Shown one piece after another: positions 36,946-45,656 of a stretch of 64,000 nt of DNA. The stretch lies in assembly GCA_018268255.1 (NCBI GenBank), contig JAFDWX010000007.1:195900-259899 (forward strand), given 5' to 3'. The stretch is from Armatimonadota bacterium. GTDB taxonomy: Bacteria > Armatimonadota > Fimbriimonadia > Fimbriimonadales > Fimbriimonadaceae. The notes beneath the pieces were generated by a model. The model was not told where the DNA came from and did not search any database. It worked only from the letters and a program-made list of their open reading frames with translations. The number at the start of each line of letters is the position of its first letter. The stretch's first letter is position 1. Position numbers and translations under genes: made by a program.

Positions 36946-38346
36946 GTGAGTCGATATTCGACAGGTATCTGCTGGGTGCGGCGCGATCTACGGCTGGACG
37001 ATCATCATGCCTTGGCTGAAGCCACCGCTCAGTGCGACCGTGTGGCTGTGGTTTTTGTCTTCGATACAAAGATTCTCTCACGCCGGGAAGACCGCGACGA
37101 CCGCCGGATGACCTTCATCGTGGAATCCCTCCGCGAAATGGACACGGTCTTGCGGCAATGCGGCTCGCAGCTCATCGTCCTCCATGGTGATCCGGTCGAG
37201 GAGATTCCCCAGCTGGCGCGCCAGATCCACGCTAATGCTGTTTTTGCCAACCAGGACTTCGAGCAATACGCCGTACGGCGTGACAACGAGGTTCGCAAGG
37301 TGCTCGCAGGCTTCGGAGTCCAGTTTCATTCATACAAGGACCAAGTCGTATTCGATTCATCCGAAGTGAGAACTGAAAACGGTGCTCCATTTCGAGTCTA
37401 TTCGCCTTTTGCCAGGCAGTGGCGTAAGCTGCTGCATCCCGCTTCCATCTCGGAGCGAAAGGTGGAATCTAGCAGCTTTTGGGCTAAAGAGCCGTGGATG
37501 GATGATTTTGTCCTGCCATCCTATGAATCGCTTGGATTCATCAAGAACGACCTTTGGCTTGACCCGGGCACGTCTGGTGCAAAGACTCGGCTGGATTGGT
37601 TTGTAGACCGGCTGGACGACTACGCCGAGAATCGAGATCGACTGGACATCGATGGAACATCAGGGCTCAGCGTCCACCTCCGTCACGGCACGATTTCCAT
37701 ACGCGAGTGCGTACGTGCATCTCTTCGACAAGAAGGAAAGGGCGCAGATAAATGGCTTTCAGAGCTCATCTGGCGCGAGTTTTATCAGTCGATTCTGGTG
37801 GCCTATCCCGACGTCGAGACAACCACGTTTCGTCCGGAGTTTGCGAATTTGCCATGGGAAAACCGGGAGGACTTATTTGAGGCGTGGAAGCAAGGCCGGA
37901 CGGGCTATCCCATTGTGGATGCGGCCATGCGCTGCCTCAATGCCACCGGATGGATGCACAACCGGCTACGCATGGTGGTGGCATCCTTTTTGACCAAGGA
38001 CCTCCTCATCGACTATCGCTGGGGCGAGGCATATTTCGCGCGCTACTTGTTGGACTTCGACTTAGCATCTAATAACGGAGGTTGGCAGTGGGCGGCCTCG
38101 ACCGGGTGCGATCCTCAACCGTACTTTCGAATCTTTAACCCGATCCTACAGGGTCTCAAATTCGATCCGAAGGGAGACTTTGTTCGCCGTTGGGTGCCAG
38201 AGCTTTCCACCCGTCCCGACGACAAGATCCACGAACCGCTCGCGGGCGATCTTTTCGAGAGTGAGTTTGATTACCCGGGGCCGATTGTCGACCACCAGAT
38301 CCAACGCACTCGAGCCGTCGATATGTTCGCCCAGGCAAAGCTTTGA
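36946..38346 (+). CDS. phrB: Deoxyribodipyrimidine photolyase
   Basis: This 466-aa FAD enzyme of the photolyase/cryptochrome family repairs UV-induced pyrimidine dimers with light. The N-terminal antenna domain starts ICWVRRDLRLDDHHAL. The FAD domain carries LSVHLRHGTIS, GYPIVDAAMRCLNATGWMHN, RMVVASFLTKDLLIDY and NNGGWQWAASTGCDPQPYFR, all typical of class I CPD photolyases. The start is GTG. It follows the M48 gene by 24 nt and is closed by a bidirectional hairpin. Confidence 0.95.
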   Translation: MSRYSTGICWVRRDLRLDDHHALAEATAQCDRVAVVFVFDTKILSRREDRDDRRMTFIVESLREMDTVLRQCGSQLIVLHGDPVEEIPQLARQIHANAVFANQDFEQYAVRRDNEVRKVLAGFGVQFHSYKDQVVFDSSEVRTENGAPFRVYSPFARQWRKLLHPASISERKVESSSFWAKEPWMDDFVLPSYESLGFIKNDLWLDPGTSGAKTRLDWFVDRLDDYAENRDRLDIDGTSGLSVHLRHGTISIRECVRASLRQEGKGADKWLSELIWREFYQSILVAYPDVETTTFRPEFANLPWENREDLFEAWKQGRTGYPIVDAAMRCLNATGWMHNRLRMVVASFLTKDLLIDYRWGEAYFARYLLDFDLASNNGGWQWAASTGCDPQPYFRIFNPILQGLKFDPKGDFVRRWVPELSTRPDDKIHEPLAGDLFESEFDYPGPIVDHQIQRTRAVDMFAQAKL

Positions 38347-38360
38347 CCGTCGCCAAGAGC

Positions 38361-38392
38361 AAAGCTCCTCACACCAGCGTGCGAGGAGCTTT
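38361..38392. terminator. Bidirectional terminator between phrB and the sigma gene
   Basis: A perfect 10-bp stem (38361-38370 against 38383-38392) with a 12-nt loop ends in AAA/TTT and lies between convergent stops at 38346 and 38415. Confidence 0.75.
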
Positions 38393-38414
38393 CTTGTCAA
38401 AAGAGCCTTTGTTC

Positions 38415-39722
38415 TTACGCGACTTTTCGCTTGGCCTTTCTGCCCGCGAATGCAAGATCGCTCTCGCCAGACTGGCCGGATTCTGAAGGTGTGATTGCCT
38501 CCACCATGGATTGCGCCGTTGATGCTCCTTCGCCCAGAACGACGCTATTGAGAACGACACGGATCGGGCCGCTCGGTGCTCGACGCTCTCGCAACCACTG
38601 CTCGAACCGCTGGTTGAGCCGATAGACCACAACTTCGGTGCTCGGGCCAGTGTGCGGAAGGATGATGGCAAATCCGGTCTTGCCGAACCGACACACGACA
38701 TCCAGTCTACGTACGTTCGTTTTCAGGAACTCTGCAGCGTCGAACAGGAAGTCGCGGACGCACACTTCACCATAAAAGCTCTTCAGCTCGTCGATGCCTT
38801 CGAAGCTCACCCCGATGGCCGACAGCGCGCTCCCCGACGAATTCGCACGATGCGTTTCTTCTGAGACTCGCGCCACGAAATACTCGTGGTTATAGACACC
38901 TGTGAGGTTATCCAGCACAGCATCGTCCAGAACGTTAGCTTGACGCTTCAAAGCTCGGTCGCTCAGTTCCTCGCTGGTCAAAATCCGTCGAAGCTTGGAA
39001 AGCGACTGCCGAAGAATGTGCGAAACGTAGTTGCACGAGATTCCCAGCTTGGATGCGATTTCGGTCTGGTTCAGCGATTCGAAGTGGAAAAGCACCAAGA
39101 CTTCCCGCTCCAAGTCGCGCAGTTGCTGAATGGCGCGCTCCAGCACCACTCGATCTTCTACCGAGAGTTGCTCCACGCAGAAGTCAGCAGCGTCCAGATT
39201 ATCGACTTCGGACCCACTGTCGTCGTCGTTGACCGGTGCTGTGTCCAGCGATGCCACCTTGAGAAGTTCCTGAGTCTGGAAGACCTCCTCCACGGCCGAC
39301 GCCGAGATACCAAGCTCGCCGGCGATTTCCTCCTTGGTAGGAGTACGGCCCAACTGAGATTGCAGGACACTCGCGGTCTTTCCGACCTTGTGTCGCAATT
39401 CTTGGAGCCAAGCTGGCTGCCGAATCGTCTGCGATCGGTCCCTTAAGTAATGCTTGATTTCTCCAGCAACCAAGTGCGTGGCGTACGTGTTGAACCGCAC
39501 ACCTGCTGCCGGGTCATATTTCCCCAGTGCATTGAGCAGACCGATGTATCCGACTTGAACGAGGTCCTCTTGCGCCTCGAGGCCGTTGAATCGCCGTGCG
39601 ATTCGTTCGACCATCGGCGCGAACTGGACTAAGATCAAGTCCTTCAACTCCGGTCTTGGATATTCAAGATATCGCTGCACGAGTTCATCCGTATCGTGCG
39701 CGAATCGAGTCGATTCCGACAT
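38415..39722 (-). CDS. Sigma70-family factor fused to a degenerate GGDEF domain
   Basis: This single 435-aa frame begins with a sigma factor of the SigB/SigF/FliA type. Region 2 (about 25-95) includes EDLVQVGYIGLLNALGKYD, region 3 (100-160) has RTPTKEEIAGELGIS, and region 4 (190-250) has NQTEIASKLGISCNYVSHIL. A GGDEF-fold domain (about 268-400) follows, recognised by DNLTGVYNHEYF. Its active-site signature reads GKTGF (347-351) instead of GGDEF and the metal-binding acidic residues are lost, so it should not make c-di-GMP. I infer a ligand- or protein-binding regulatory domain. The ATG has GGGAG 7 nt upstream. Confidence 0.9.
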   Translation of the reverse strand: MSESTRFAHDTDELVQRYLEYPRPELKDLILVQFAPMVERIARRFNGLEAQEDLVQVGYIGLLNALGKYDPAAGVRFNTYATHLVAGEIKHYLRDRSQTIRQPAWLQELRHKVGKTASVLQSQLGRTPTKEEIAGELGISASAVEEVFQTQELLKVASLDTAPVNDDDSGSEVDNLDAADFCVEQLSVEDRVVLERAIQQLRDLEREVLVLFHFESLNQTEIASKLGISCNYVSHILRQSLSKLRRILTSEELSDRALKRQANVLDDAVLDNLTGVYNHEYFVARVSEETHRANSSGSALSAIGVSFEGIDELKSFYGEVCVRDFLFDAAEFLKTNVRRLDVVCRFGKTGFAIILPHTGPSTEVVVYRLNQRFEQWLRERRAPSGPIRVVLNSVVLGEGASTAQSMVEAITPSESGQSGESDLAFAGRKAKRKVA

Positions 39723-39857
39723 TTTTCACTCCCTTGACAATGTTTTTCTCTAGTCGGCCCTCCTGGCCAACTGCACTTTTGATCTCCCTCCTGGATCTCT
39801 TCAGTGCGCGAGTTGCGACCTGCTTCCCGGTTCGCTGGGCTTTGATTTCTGACAAGT

Positions 39858-39884
39858 CTTGGCCCATACTCCCGATGGGCCAAG
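39858..39884 (-). terminator. Hairpin downstream of pilC
   Basis: A perfect 9-bp inverted repeat (39858-39866 against 39876-39884) with a 9-nt loop begins 10 nt past the pilC stop. The T content after the stem is weak, so the terminator role is tentative. Confidence 0.45.
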
Positions 39885-39894
39885 CGCAAAATAC

Positions 39895-41091
39895 TTACTT
39901 CATTTCGTTCACGAGGGTAAAGACCGGTGTCATGACCGAGATTGCGATAAATCCGACGATGCCGCCCAAGAAGATGATGAGCATCGGCTCGATCATCGAC
40001 GTGAGACCCTTCACCGAGTTCTCCACCTCTTGATCGTAAAAGTCACCGACCTTGACGAGCATCTCAGACAAGCGCCCTGATTCCTCGCCAACGTCAATCA
40101 TGTGTGTGACCATGCTCGGGAACAGACCAGACTGCGCCAGAGGCACGCTCAGCTTGTTTCCTTCGCGAATGCTGGTGCGAGTCGCATCCACAGCGTTTGC
40201 CAAGACGGCATTGTTCAGCGTCTCGCCAACAATTTCCAAACTCCGCAACATCGGCACACCTGAGCTCAACAATGTACCGAACGTTCGGCAGAATCGAGCG
40301 ACGCTCATCTTGAGCGAGAGGTCCCCGATGACAGGGAATTTGAGTTTGAACCAGTCCATCTGGAACCGACCCTTAGGAGTCTTGGCCCATGTCTTGATTC
40401 CGAAGATCATGCCGCCCACGAGGAGCAAGATAATCCACCAATTCTTGTTCATGAAGTCGCCAAAGCCGAACAACATCGCGGTGATGGGTGGCAGCTTGAC
40501 GCTCATGCCGTTAAATATCTCTTTGAACTTGGGAAGAACGAAACTGAACAGCGCAAACAGCATCACGACCGAGAAGATCAATACGAGCGTTGGATACATC
40601 ATTGCGCTCTTGATCTTGCTCTTGATCTCGTTCTCGTATTCCAAGAACTGAGCAAGGCGGTCGAGAATGGTGTCCAAAATACCGCCGATCTCGGCGGCGC
40701 GGATCATATTCACGTACAGCTTGGAGAAGACCTTCGGGTGCTTCGCCATGGCCTCATTCAGCGTCATACCCTCCTTGACATCCGAGGTGACCGTGTCGAG
40801 GGCATTTTTTAGAATGGGATCCTTCGTCTGGTTGCAGAGGATGTCCAGACATCGAAGAATCGGGATACCCGCATCGATCATCGTGGCAAATTGGCGGCTG
40901 AACACAACCAGTGCCTTCGCCTTCATCTTTCCGCCTACGGTTTTCTTGGCCCGTTTGGCTTGCTCGATGCTGACGCAGTGCAGTGCCTGATCGCGAAGTC
41001 GCGACAATACAACGCCTTCGTTTTCGGCCTCCATCACGGCCTTAAAGGTTCGGCCTGTCGAGTCCATCGCGGTATATGCGAAGTGCGGCAT
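39895..41091 (-). CDS. pilC: PilC/GspF inner-membrane platform protein
   Basis: This 398-aa polytopic protein is the platform coupling the pilus motor ATPases to pilin assembly. There are two tandem T2SF domains, each with FxRxxxxxLxxGxP-type starts (VVFSRQFATMIDAGIPI and ARFCRTFGTLLSSGVPM) and MIRAAEIGG/MIDVGEESG loops. Three or four membrane helices are visible, including a C-terminal pair (LIIFLGGIVGFIAISVM). It lies 9 kb from the main pilus cluster; no PilB or PilT gene adjoins it. Confidence 0.95.
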   Translation of the reverse strand: MPHFAYTAMDSTGRTFKAVMEAENEGVVLSRLRDQALHCVSIEQAKRAKKTVGGKMKAKALVVFSRQFATMIDAGIPILRCLDILCNQTKDPILKNALDTVTSDVKEGMTLNEAMAKHPKVFSKLYVNMIRAAEIGGILDTILDRLAQFLEYENEIKSKIKSAMMYPTLVLIFSVVMLFALFSFVLPKFKEIFNGMSVKLPPITAMLFGFGDFMNKNWWIILLLVGGMIFGIKTWAKTPKGRFQMDWFKLKFPVIGDLSLKMSVARFCRTFGTLLSSGVPMLRSLEIVGETLNNAVLANAVDATRTSIREGNKLSVPLAQSGLFPSMVTHMIDVGEESGRLSEMLVKVGDFYDQEVENSVKGLTSMIEPMLIIFLGGIVGFIAISVMTPVFTLVNEMK

Positions 41092-41217
41092 AGTTCTCTT
41101 GTTTCCCCTGTCTCTGCGCCCGATATTTCTGCACCGAGGCAGAATGTTCCCAGACGTTTATCCAAATGATCGGCATTTGAACTTGCCACCCCGAGGGGAA
41201 CCTGGTAGCAATACCGC

Positions 41218-41254
41218 TCTTCTCTAGCTCCCGTAGCACAGAACCTAGAGAAGA
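41218..41254 (-). terminator. Hairpin downstream of the subtilase
   Basis: A perfect 10-bp inverted repeat (41218-41227 against 41245-41254) begins 10 nt past the protease stop. No clear T run follows, so it may be a weak or Rho-dependent terminator. Confidence 0.45.
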
Positions 41255-41263
41255 ATGCGATTG

Positions 41264-43000
41264 TTACGGCAGAATGAGCACTGTTTTTGTGATGGCACTG
41301 GCCCCTACTTTGACCTGGAGATCGACCGAAGTCGCAGAAGCGACCTGGTTTAGAACGACAGGGAAAGCCATGAGCACACGTCCCTTCGGGATCGCAGCGT
41401 TTCCAAGCACCTGTGCCATGCCAGAGGGGTTTGAGGTGATTTCGACGGGCACCTCAGCATCCGACCTGCCGGTGAGGTAGACGTAGAGCAATATCCGAGT
41501 ACCTCCCCGAGCGGTGGAACGGTTCACCCGAACAGCGCGCAACGCAGGACCTTGGACCGTGAAATCCTTTTCCGCTGAAATTCCGCTCGCCTCGATTTTC
41601 ACACTGACGGATGCGTCAGCCGATACCGGCATCGTGTGCGCATAGAATGAAAAGGTGCTCTGATTGGCCTTGAGTTTGATTTGCGACGGAATTCGAAGTG
41701 CTTTCGAACTGCTTGAGGTCAGGTGTAGTGTCATGCCCGAATTCGGAAGCTGCCCGCCGACCTTCCCACTGAGCTTGACGTAAGAATTTCCTGCCAAGGC
41801 TGAAGGGGACTCATCGAAGGATAGCGTAAACGTCGGCGCAGCACCGCCGGTTACAGCCGCAAAGGCATCGGCTCGCCCTGAGGCTACGTATCCGTTGACC
41901 GAGACGGCAGTATCAAGAATTCGACTTCGAATCTGATCAACCGTCGCACCTGGCATGGCAGACCACGCCAGAGCGGCGATGCCCGAAACGACAGGAGCAG
42001 CCATGGACGTGCCGCTGGCTCTCACATAGCGATTCCCGGGCCAGGTGCTTAAGATATTCGTCCCTGGCGCCGCACAGCTCACCCAGCTCCCGTAGTTGGA
42101 AAAGGAAGCTCTCTGATCATTTTGGTCACAGGCAGCAACGGAAACCACGTGCTCAAATGCTGCTGGATACGAAGGGCTGGTGGAACCATCATTCCCGGCG
42201 GCGGCAACCACAAGCACGTTGTGCTGGTAGGCATAATTGACCGCATCTTCCAGGGTGTTGGAGGCGGAAACCCCTCCCAAACTGATGGAGATAATATTCG
42301 CTCCGTTATCGGTTGCCCAGTAGATACCCTCGGCGACCCGGGAGACGTAGGCCTTGTCCTCAGAATCGAAGACCCGAACGGGCATGATGCGTACATTTCC
42401 AGCGACTCCGGCACCACCTGTTGCGTTTCCGACTTTCGCGGCAATGATTCCCGCGCAGTGCGTCCCATGACCCATCGCGTCCGTTGGCTCCGTACTAGGG
42501 TCGGCAATATTTCTGCCTTGAGTGATGTTATCGATTAAATCGGGATGAGACAAGTCCACACCGGTATCGACCACTGCAACTCGCACGGATGGCGACCCGA
42601 AGGTTGTCTGCCAGGCTTGCGGCGCATGGATCTGACTGAGATGCTGCTGCTGAGACTCGTCCGGATCGCTCACCGACACACCAGGAGAGTCCAATAGTTC
42701 CACCGCGTAGTCTGGCTCCGCATAGAGAACGTCAGGAAGTGACCGATAGTAAGCCGCAACGCGTTCAGCATTCATGGTGAACGGAACCGCGATGATTTGC
42801 GCTTTCGTCTTGTCCAAGGCACCCACAATTCGCGCACCGATCGCGGTGGCTGCCACGACCGATCCGAAATCTCTCGTTCCGGATTTGTACCGGACGATAA
42901 CTTGTTGTGCCGATTCGGTTTGCTCAGTTGACTGTGCCTTTGAGACACCGACTAATCCCAGACACCCCACCCCAATAAGAAAAAGTCCCCACCTTTTCAT
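41264..43000 (-). CDS. Secreted subtilisin-like serine protease (S8)
   Basis: This encodes 578 aa: a signal peptide (1-22), an inhibitor I9-like propeptide (about 33-100), an S8 catalytic domain (about 120-385) with triad Asp145 (VVDTGVD), His178 (GHGTHCAG) and Ser332 (GTSMAAP), then about 190 residues of beta-sandwich modules. The first C-terminal module (SKALRIPSQIKLKANQSTF) resembles the repeat found in the two dockerin proteins at 45657 and 47802. The ATG lies in the loop of a terminator-like hairpin, suggesting tight expression control. Confidence 0.95.
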   Translation of the reverse strand: MKRWGLFLIGVGCLGLVGVSKAQSTEQTESAQQVIVRYKSGTRDFGSVVAATAIGARIVGALDKTKAQIIAVPFTMNAERVAAYYRSLPDVLYAEPDYAVELLDSPGVSVSDPDESQQQHLSQIHAPQAWQTTFGSPSVRVAVVDTGVDLSHPDLIDNITQGRNIADPSTEPTDAMGHGTHCAGIIAAKVGNATGGAGVAGNVRIMPVRVFDSEDKAYVSRVAEGIYWATDNGANIISISLGGVSASNTLEDAVNYAYQHNVLVVAAAGNDGSTSPSYPAAFEHVVSVAACDQNDQRASFSNYGSWVSCAAPGTNILSTWPGNRYVRASGTSMAAPVVSGIAALAWSAMPGATVDQIRSRILDTAVSVNGYVASGRADAFAAVTGGAAPTFTLSFDESPSALAGNSYVKLSGKVGGQLPNSGMTLHLTSSSSKALRIPSQIKLKANQSTFSFYAHTMPVSADASVSVKIEASGISAEKDFTVQGPALRAVRVNRSTARGGTRILLYVYLTGRSDAEVPVEITSNPSGMAQVLGNAAIPKGRVLMAFPVVLNQVASATSVDLQVKVGASAITKTVLILP

Positions 43001-43012
43001 AGTGGGGACTTT
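42982..43012 (-). terminator. Terminator-like hairpin enclosing the subtilase start codon
   Basis: A perfect 11-bp inverted repeat (42982-42992 against 43002-43012) has a 9-nt loop that contains the protease ATG (42998-43000). On the minus strand the distal arm runs into CTTTTTCTTATT. The hairpin begins 45 nt after the stop of the upstream TPR gene, so it can act as that gene's terminator while also occluding the start of the protease. Confidence 0.75.
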
Positions 43013-43056
43013 CCACAGCCATTGACGGTTATGCCCGGCAATTGGAACTGTTCAAG

Positions 43057-44901
43057 TTATTCTTCGATGTCTTTTAGTATTCTTTCCAGGTCGGGATTCG
43101 CGCCTACCGCTTCTCGGATTTGGCGGGCGATCTCGCGGGCTTCCTCGGTATTGCCGAGTCTCTTGGCTGCCAAAGCCAGGTTGAGCCCGATGGGGATGGA
43201 TCCCTGGACCTGGGTCAAGCCAAACCGCATGGCGTTATAGACTTGATCGTTCTTGCCCTGTCCCCCCAGTGCTGCCGCCAATTCGCCGTATGCTTGCTCG
43301 CATTGCGGGAACATTTCGATGAGGGTAGTAGCAGCCTGTTCAGCCTCCTCATGGTTCCCCGTCCGGTTCAGAGCTGCGGATAGCAGCAGCCACATTTTCC
43401 AATAGTCCCCAAGCCAGTTTTTCATGGGTCGGAGATCTCGGAGCGCTCCTTCGAAATCGTTCTGCTCAAGCTTCTTTTGGGCGTTGGTGACCGTTTCGAC
43501 CCGCTTTGGCTGCTCCAGTTCCGTAAGCCACGCTTGCACCTGGGCTCGCGTGTTGTTATCTGGGCTTGCGGCCAAAACATCCTTGAGCACCTTGGGAATT
43601 TCGAAATCGCGCCCTGCAGCCTGCAAAGTCTGGGCGTATTCCAGCATTACCTGGATATCGTTGGGGACTGCTTCAAGGCAATCCTCATAGAAATCCATGG
43701 CGCGATCAACTTCTTCCTTCTGAGCGAGGAACGGCGCATAGTAGCGCTTGATCAGCACGTTGTCCTCAAGCTTCAAGCCTTCTTCGAAGACCTTGACTGC
43801 CTCAGCTTCTTGGTCAGCCTGAAGATAGGAAATAGCCAGCTTCGCGTGGAATCCGGGATTCTCCGGCACAGCTTCGACACGCTCCTTCCAGAGCGGCGGA
43901 ACTTCGTGGGCGCGCCCGGTTTGCACAAGCACATTCGCCAGAAAATCGAGCGACGGCTTGTTCTCGTCTTCCATCTCGACTGCCTTGCGGAAGTTTCGCT
44001 CGGCGTTCACCGGCATACCCATCTGAATTTGGATGAGGCCCAACCGAGAGAGAATGGCGGGCTCATCCGGCTCAAGTTGCGCCGCCTTCTCAAAAGCATC
44101 GCTTGCTCCCTGCAAGTTGCCGATGGCTTGGTAGAGCTCCCCTAATGCGAAGTGTCCACGGCCATCGTTAGGCGCGACGGAAATAACGTCCTTCAACCGC
44201 TTTTCGATCTCAGCCGGGTCGCCGATCCGATAGTTCACAGCTGCTCGGCTGAGTTGAACCAGCGTGACATACGGTGCTTCCCAATCGGTATCGAGCTTTG
44301 CGCTTTCCGCAAGCGTGTCAAGAGCAGGGATTGGGCTGAATTCGTCGGCTACCTGGCCTTGTGTCTTCTCGATATATTGAAGCGCGTCGTAGCTCTCCAG
44401 AAACTTGAGGAAAGCTTCGCCGTTGGATGTTCCGAACAGGTTCTCGTCCTGATTGAGTTCAGCGGGTAACTCCTTGTCGGCTTCTTTGGCGAGAGTCTCG
44501 ACCAGCATCCGAGCAGGCTTGAAAACGGAACCTGCATCAAAAGCTATAGTTTCCGTGGTAGTGGGCTCTTCGCCACCATCCTTTTTGAAAACACGATAGG
44601 TGAGATCGTATTTGCCCTCGTTTTCGACGAGGAGACCATCCACGATTTTGTCGGCATTGGTCTGACCGAACAGTTGTTCGATCATCTGGCTTTCGTTGAG
44701 GGCCTCACTCGCATTGACATTCGCGAATTTGGGCTGTGGCCCTTGCTGGTCCAATTGAACTAAGTAATTAACAGCGTTAACCTCGGCTCCCGTGTTATTG
44801 CGCACGATGTCGCACGCAAAATTCGCGAGCTGTCGTGCGAGCGCAGGACGGGTGTTGGGTCCCGCATTCAGGGGGAGTACGGCAATCGTCATAACGGGCA
44901 C
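43057..44901 (-). CDS. Cytoplasmic TPR-repeat protein
   Basis: This 614-aa protein has no signal peptide. The first 120 residues resemble an FlgO/TolB-like N-domain (MTIAVLPLNAGPNTRPALA). From about residue 235 there are about eight TPR units (GRGHFALGELYQAIGNLQGA and EPAILSRLGLIQIQMGMPVN are examples). TPRs mediate protein-protein contacts; no partner is evident. The GTG at 44901 has AGGT upstream and ATG 44892 is an alternative. It precedes the protease on the same strand. Confidence 0.8.
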   Translation of the reverse strand: MPVMTIAVLPLNAGPNTRPALARQLANFACDIVRNNTGAEVNAVNYLVQLDQQGPQPKFANVNASEALNESQMIEQLFGQTNADKIVDGLLVENEGKYDLTYRVFKKDGGEEPTTTETIAFDAGSVFKPARMLVETLAKEADKELPAELNQDENLFGTSNGEAFLKFLESYDALQYIEKTQGQVADEFSPIPALDTLAESAKLDTDWEAPYVTLVQLSRAAVNYRIGDPAEIEKRLKDVISVAPNDGRGHFALGELYQAIGNLQGASDAFEKAAQLEPDEPAILSRLGLIQIQMGMPVNAERNFRKAVEMEDENKPSLDFLANVLVQTGRAHEVPPLWKERVEAVPENPGFHAKLAISYLQADQEAEAVKVFEEGLKLEDNVLIKRYYAPFLAQKEEVDRAMDFYEDCLEAVPNDIQVMLEYAQTLQAAGRDFEIPKVLKDVLAASPDNNTRAQVQAWLTELEQPKRVETVTNAQKKLEQNDFEGALRDLRPMKNWLGDYWKMWLLLSAALNRTGNHEEAEQAATTLIEMFPQCEQAYGELAAALGGQGKNDQVYNAMRFGLTQVQGSIPIGLNLALAAKRLGNTEEAREIARQIREAVGANPDLERILKDIEE

Positions 44902-44925
44902 AAGTTTACCTATGCCCCGTTTTTT

Positions 44926-45486
44926 CTAAATGGGATGTTTCTTGACGACGTCCAGAAGGGCTTTGAATTCAGAGCGATCGGCCGTGCAGGCCCATTCGTA
45001 GGCGATCGATTCGCTGTGGGCTTCGATGGCTCCCGCCTCGACCATTCGCCGGAATGCGACTTCCTTGGCACTGGCACCCCGGCCTGTGATCGCATCGCAG
45101 GCGAGGATGACTTCATAGCCGGCCTCTAACAAATCGTGCGCCGTCTGATTGATGCAGATGTGCGTTTCTGCTCCGGCAATCACAATCTGGTGACGACCGC
45201 ATCCTTCGAGTTGAGCGAGGAACTCTTCCGATCCGCAAGCGCTAAAGGCCATTTTATTCACTGGCTTGACGTCCGGAGGAAGCAGGGCCTTAATCCGTTC
45301 ATCGGTGCCACCCATTCGCTGCGCGTATTGCTCCGTCACAAGGATTGGGATCTGAAACACTTTGGCTGCTTCCAGAAGGAAAATGGCACGCTGAATCATC
45401 TGTTCTGCGTCCGGGATGATCTTGAGGAAGTTGGGTTGGATATCCACCAACAGCAAGACCGACTCTTCTTCGTGCGCCATGAGCAT
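44926..45486 (-). CDS. Isochorismatase-family cysteine hydrolase
   Basis: This is a 186-aa alpha/beta hydrolase. The catalytic triad is visible: Asp in LLLVDIQPNF, Lys in VNKMAFSACG and Cys in AGAETHICINQTA, the last with the cis-peptide-type motif before it. Family members include nicotinamidases and YcaC-like hydrolases; the exact substrate cannot be read from sequence. ATG 45486 is chosen because a TAAACT box ends exactly 6 nt upstream, suggesting a leaderless message. Confidence 0.9.
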   Translation of the reverse strand: MLMAHEEESVLLLVDIQPNFLKIIPDAEQMIQRAIFLLEAAKVFQIPILVTEQYAQRMGGTDERIKALLPPDVKPVNKMAFSACGSEEFLAQLEGCGRHQIVIAGAETHICINQTAHDLLEAGYEVILACDAITGRGASAKEVAFRRMVEAGAIEAHSESIAYEWACTADRSEFKALLDVVKKHPI

Positions 45487-45492
45487 GTCTAG

Positions 45493-45498
45493 AGTTTA
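45493..45498 (-). promoter_or_regulatory. Putative leaderless -10 box of the isochorismatase gene
   Basis: TAAACT on the minus strand is followed by 6 nt and then the ATG. No -35 consensus is evident. It belongs to a recurring pattern in this window. Confidence 0.4.
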
Positions 45499-45656
45499 CT
45501 GCGGAGAGGTGACTTTCCCGCTCCCAACGCCTCGCCTAGGAAAAATGCGGTATTGAGGAGCTTAAGCCTCGATTTGCGATAAATTCACTATAACTCCCGC
45601 TCTAGCCTGTACACTGGAACGTGAAATGGCCAAGTTGTGGCCGGAGGAATTATCTG

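Noticed and set aside
31284..38346. A prophage or genomic island boundary around the che operon
   Set aside because: There is no integrase, no tRNA attachment site, no direct repeats and no obvious composition change.
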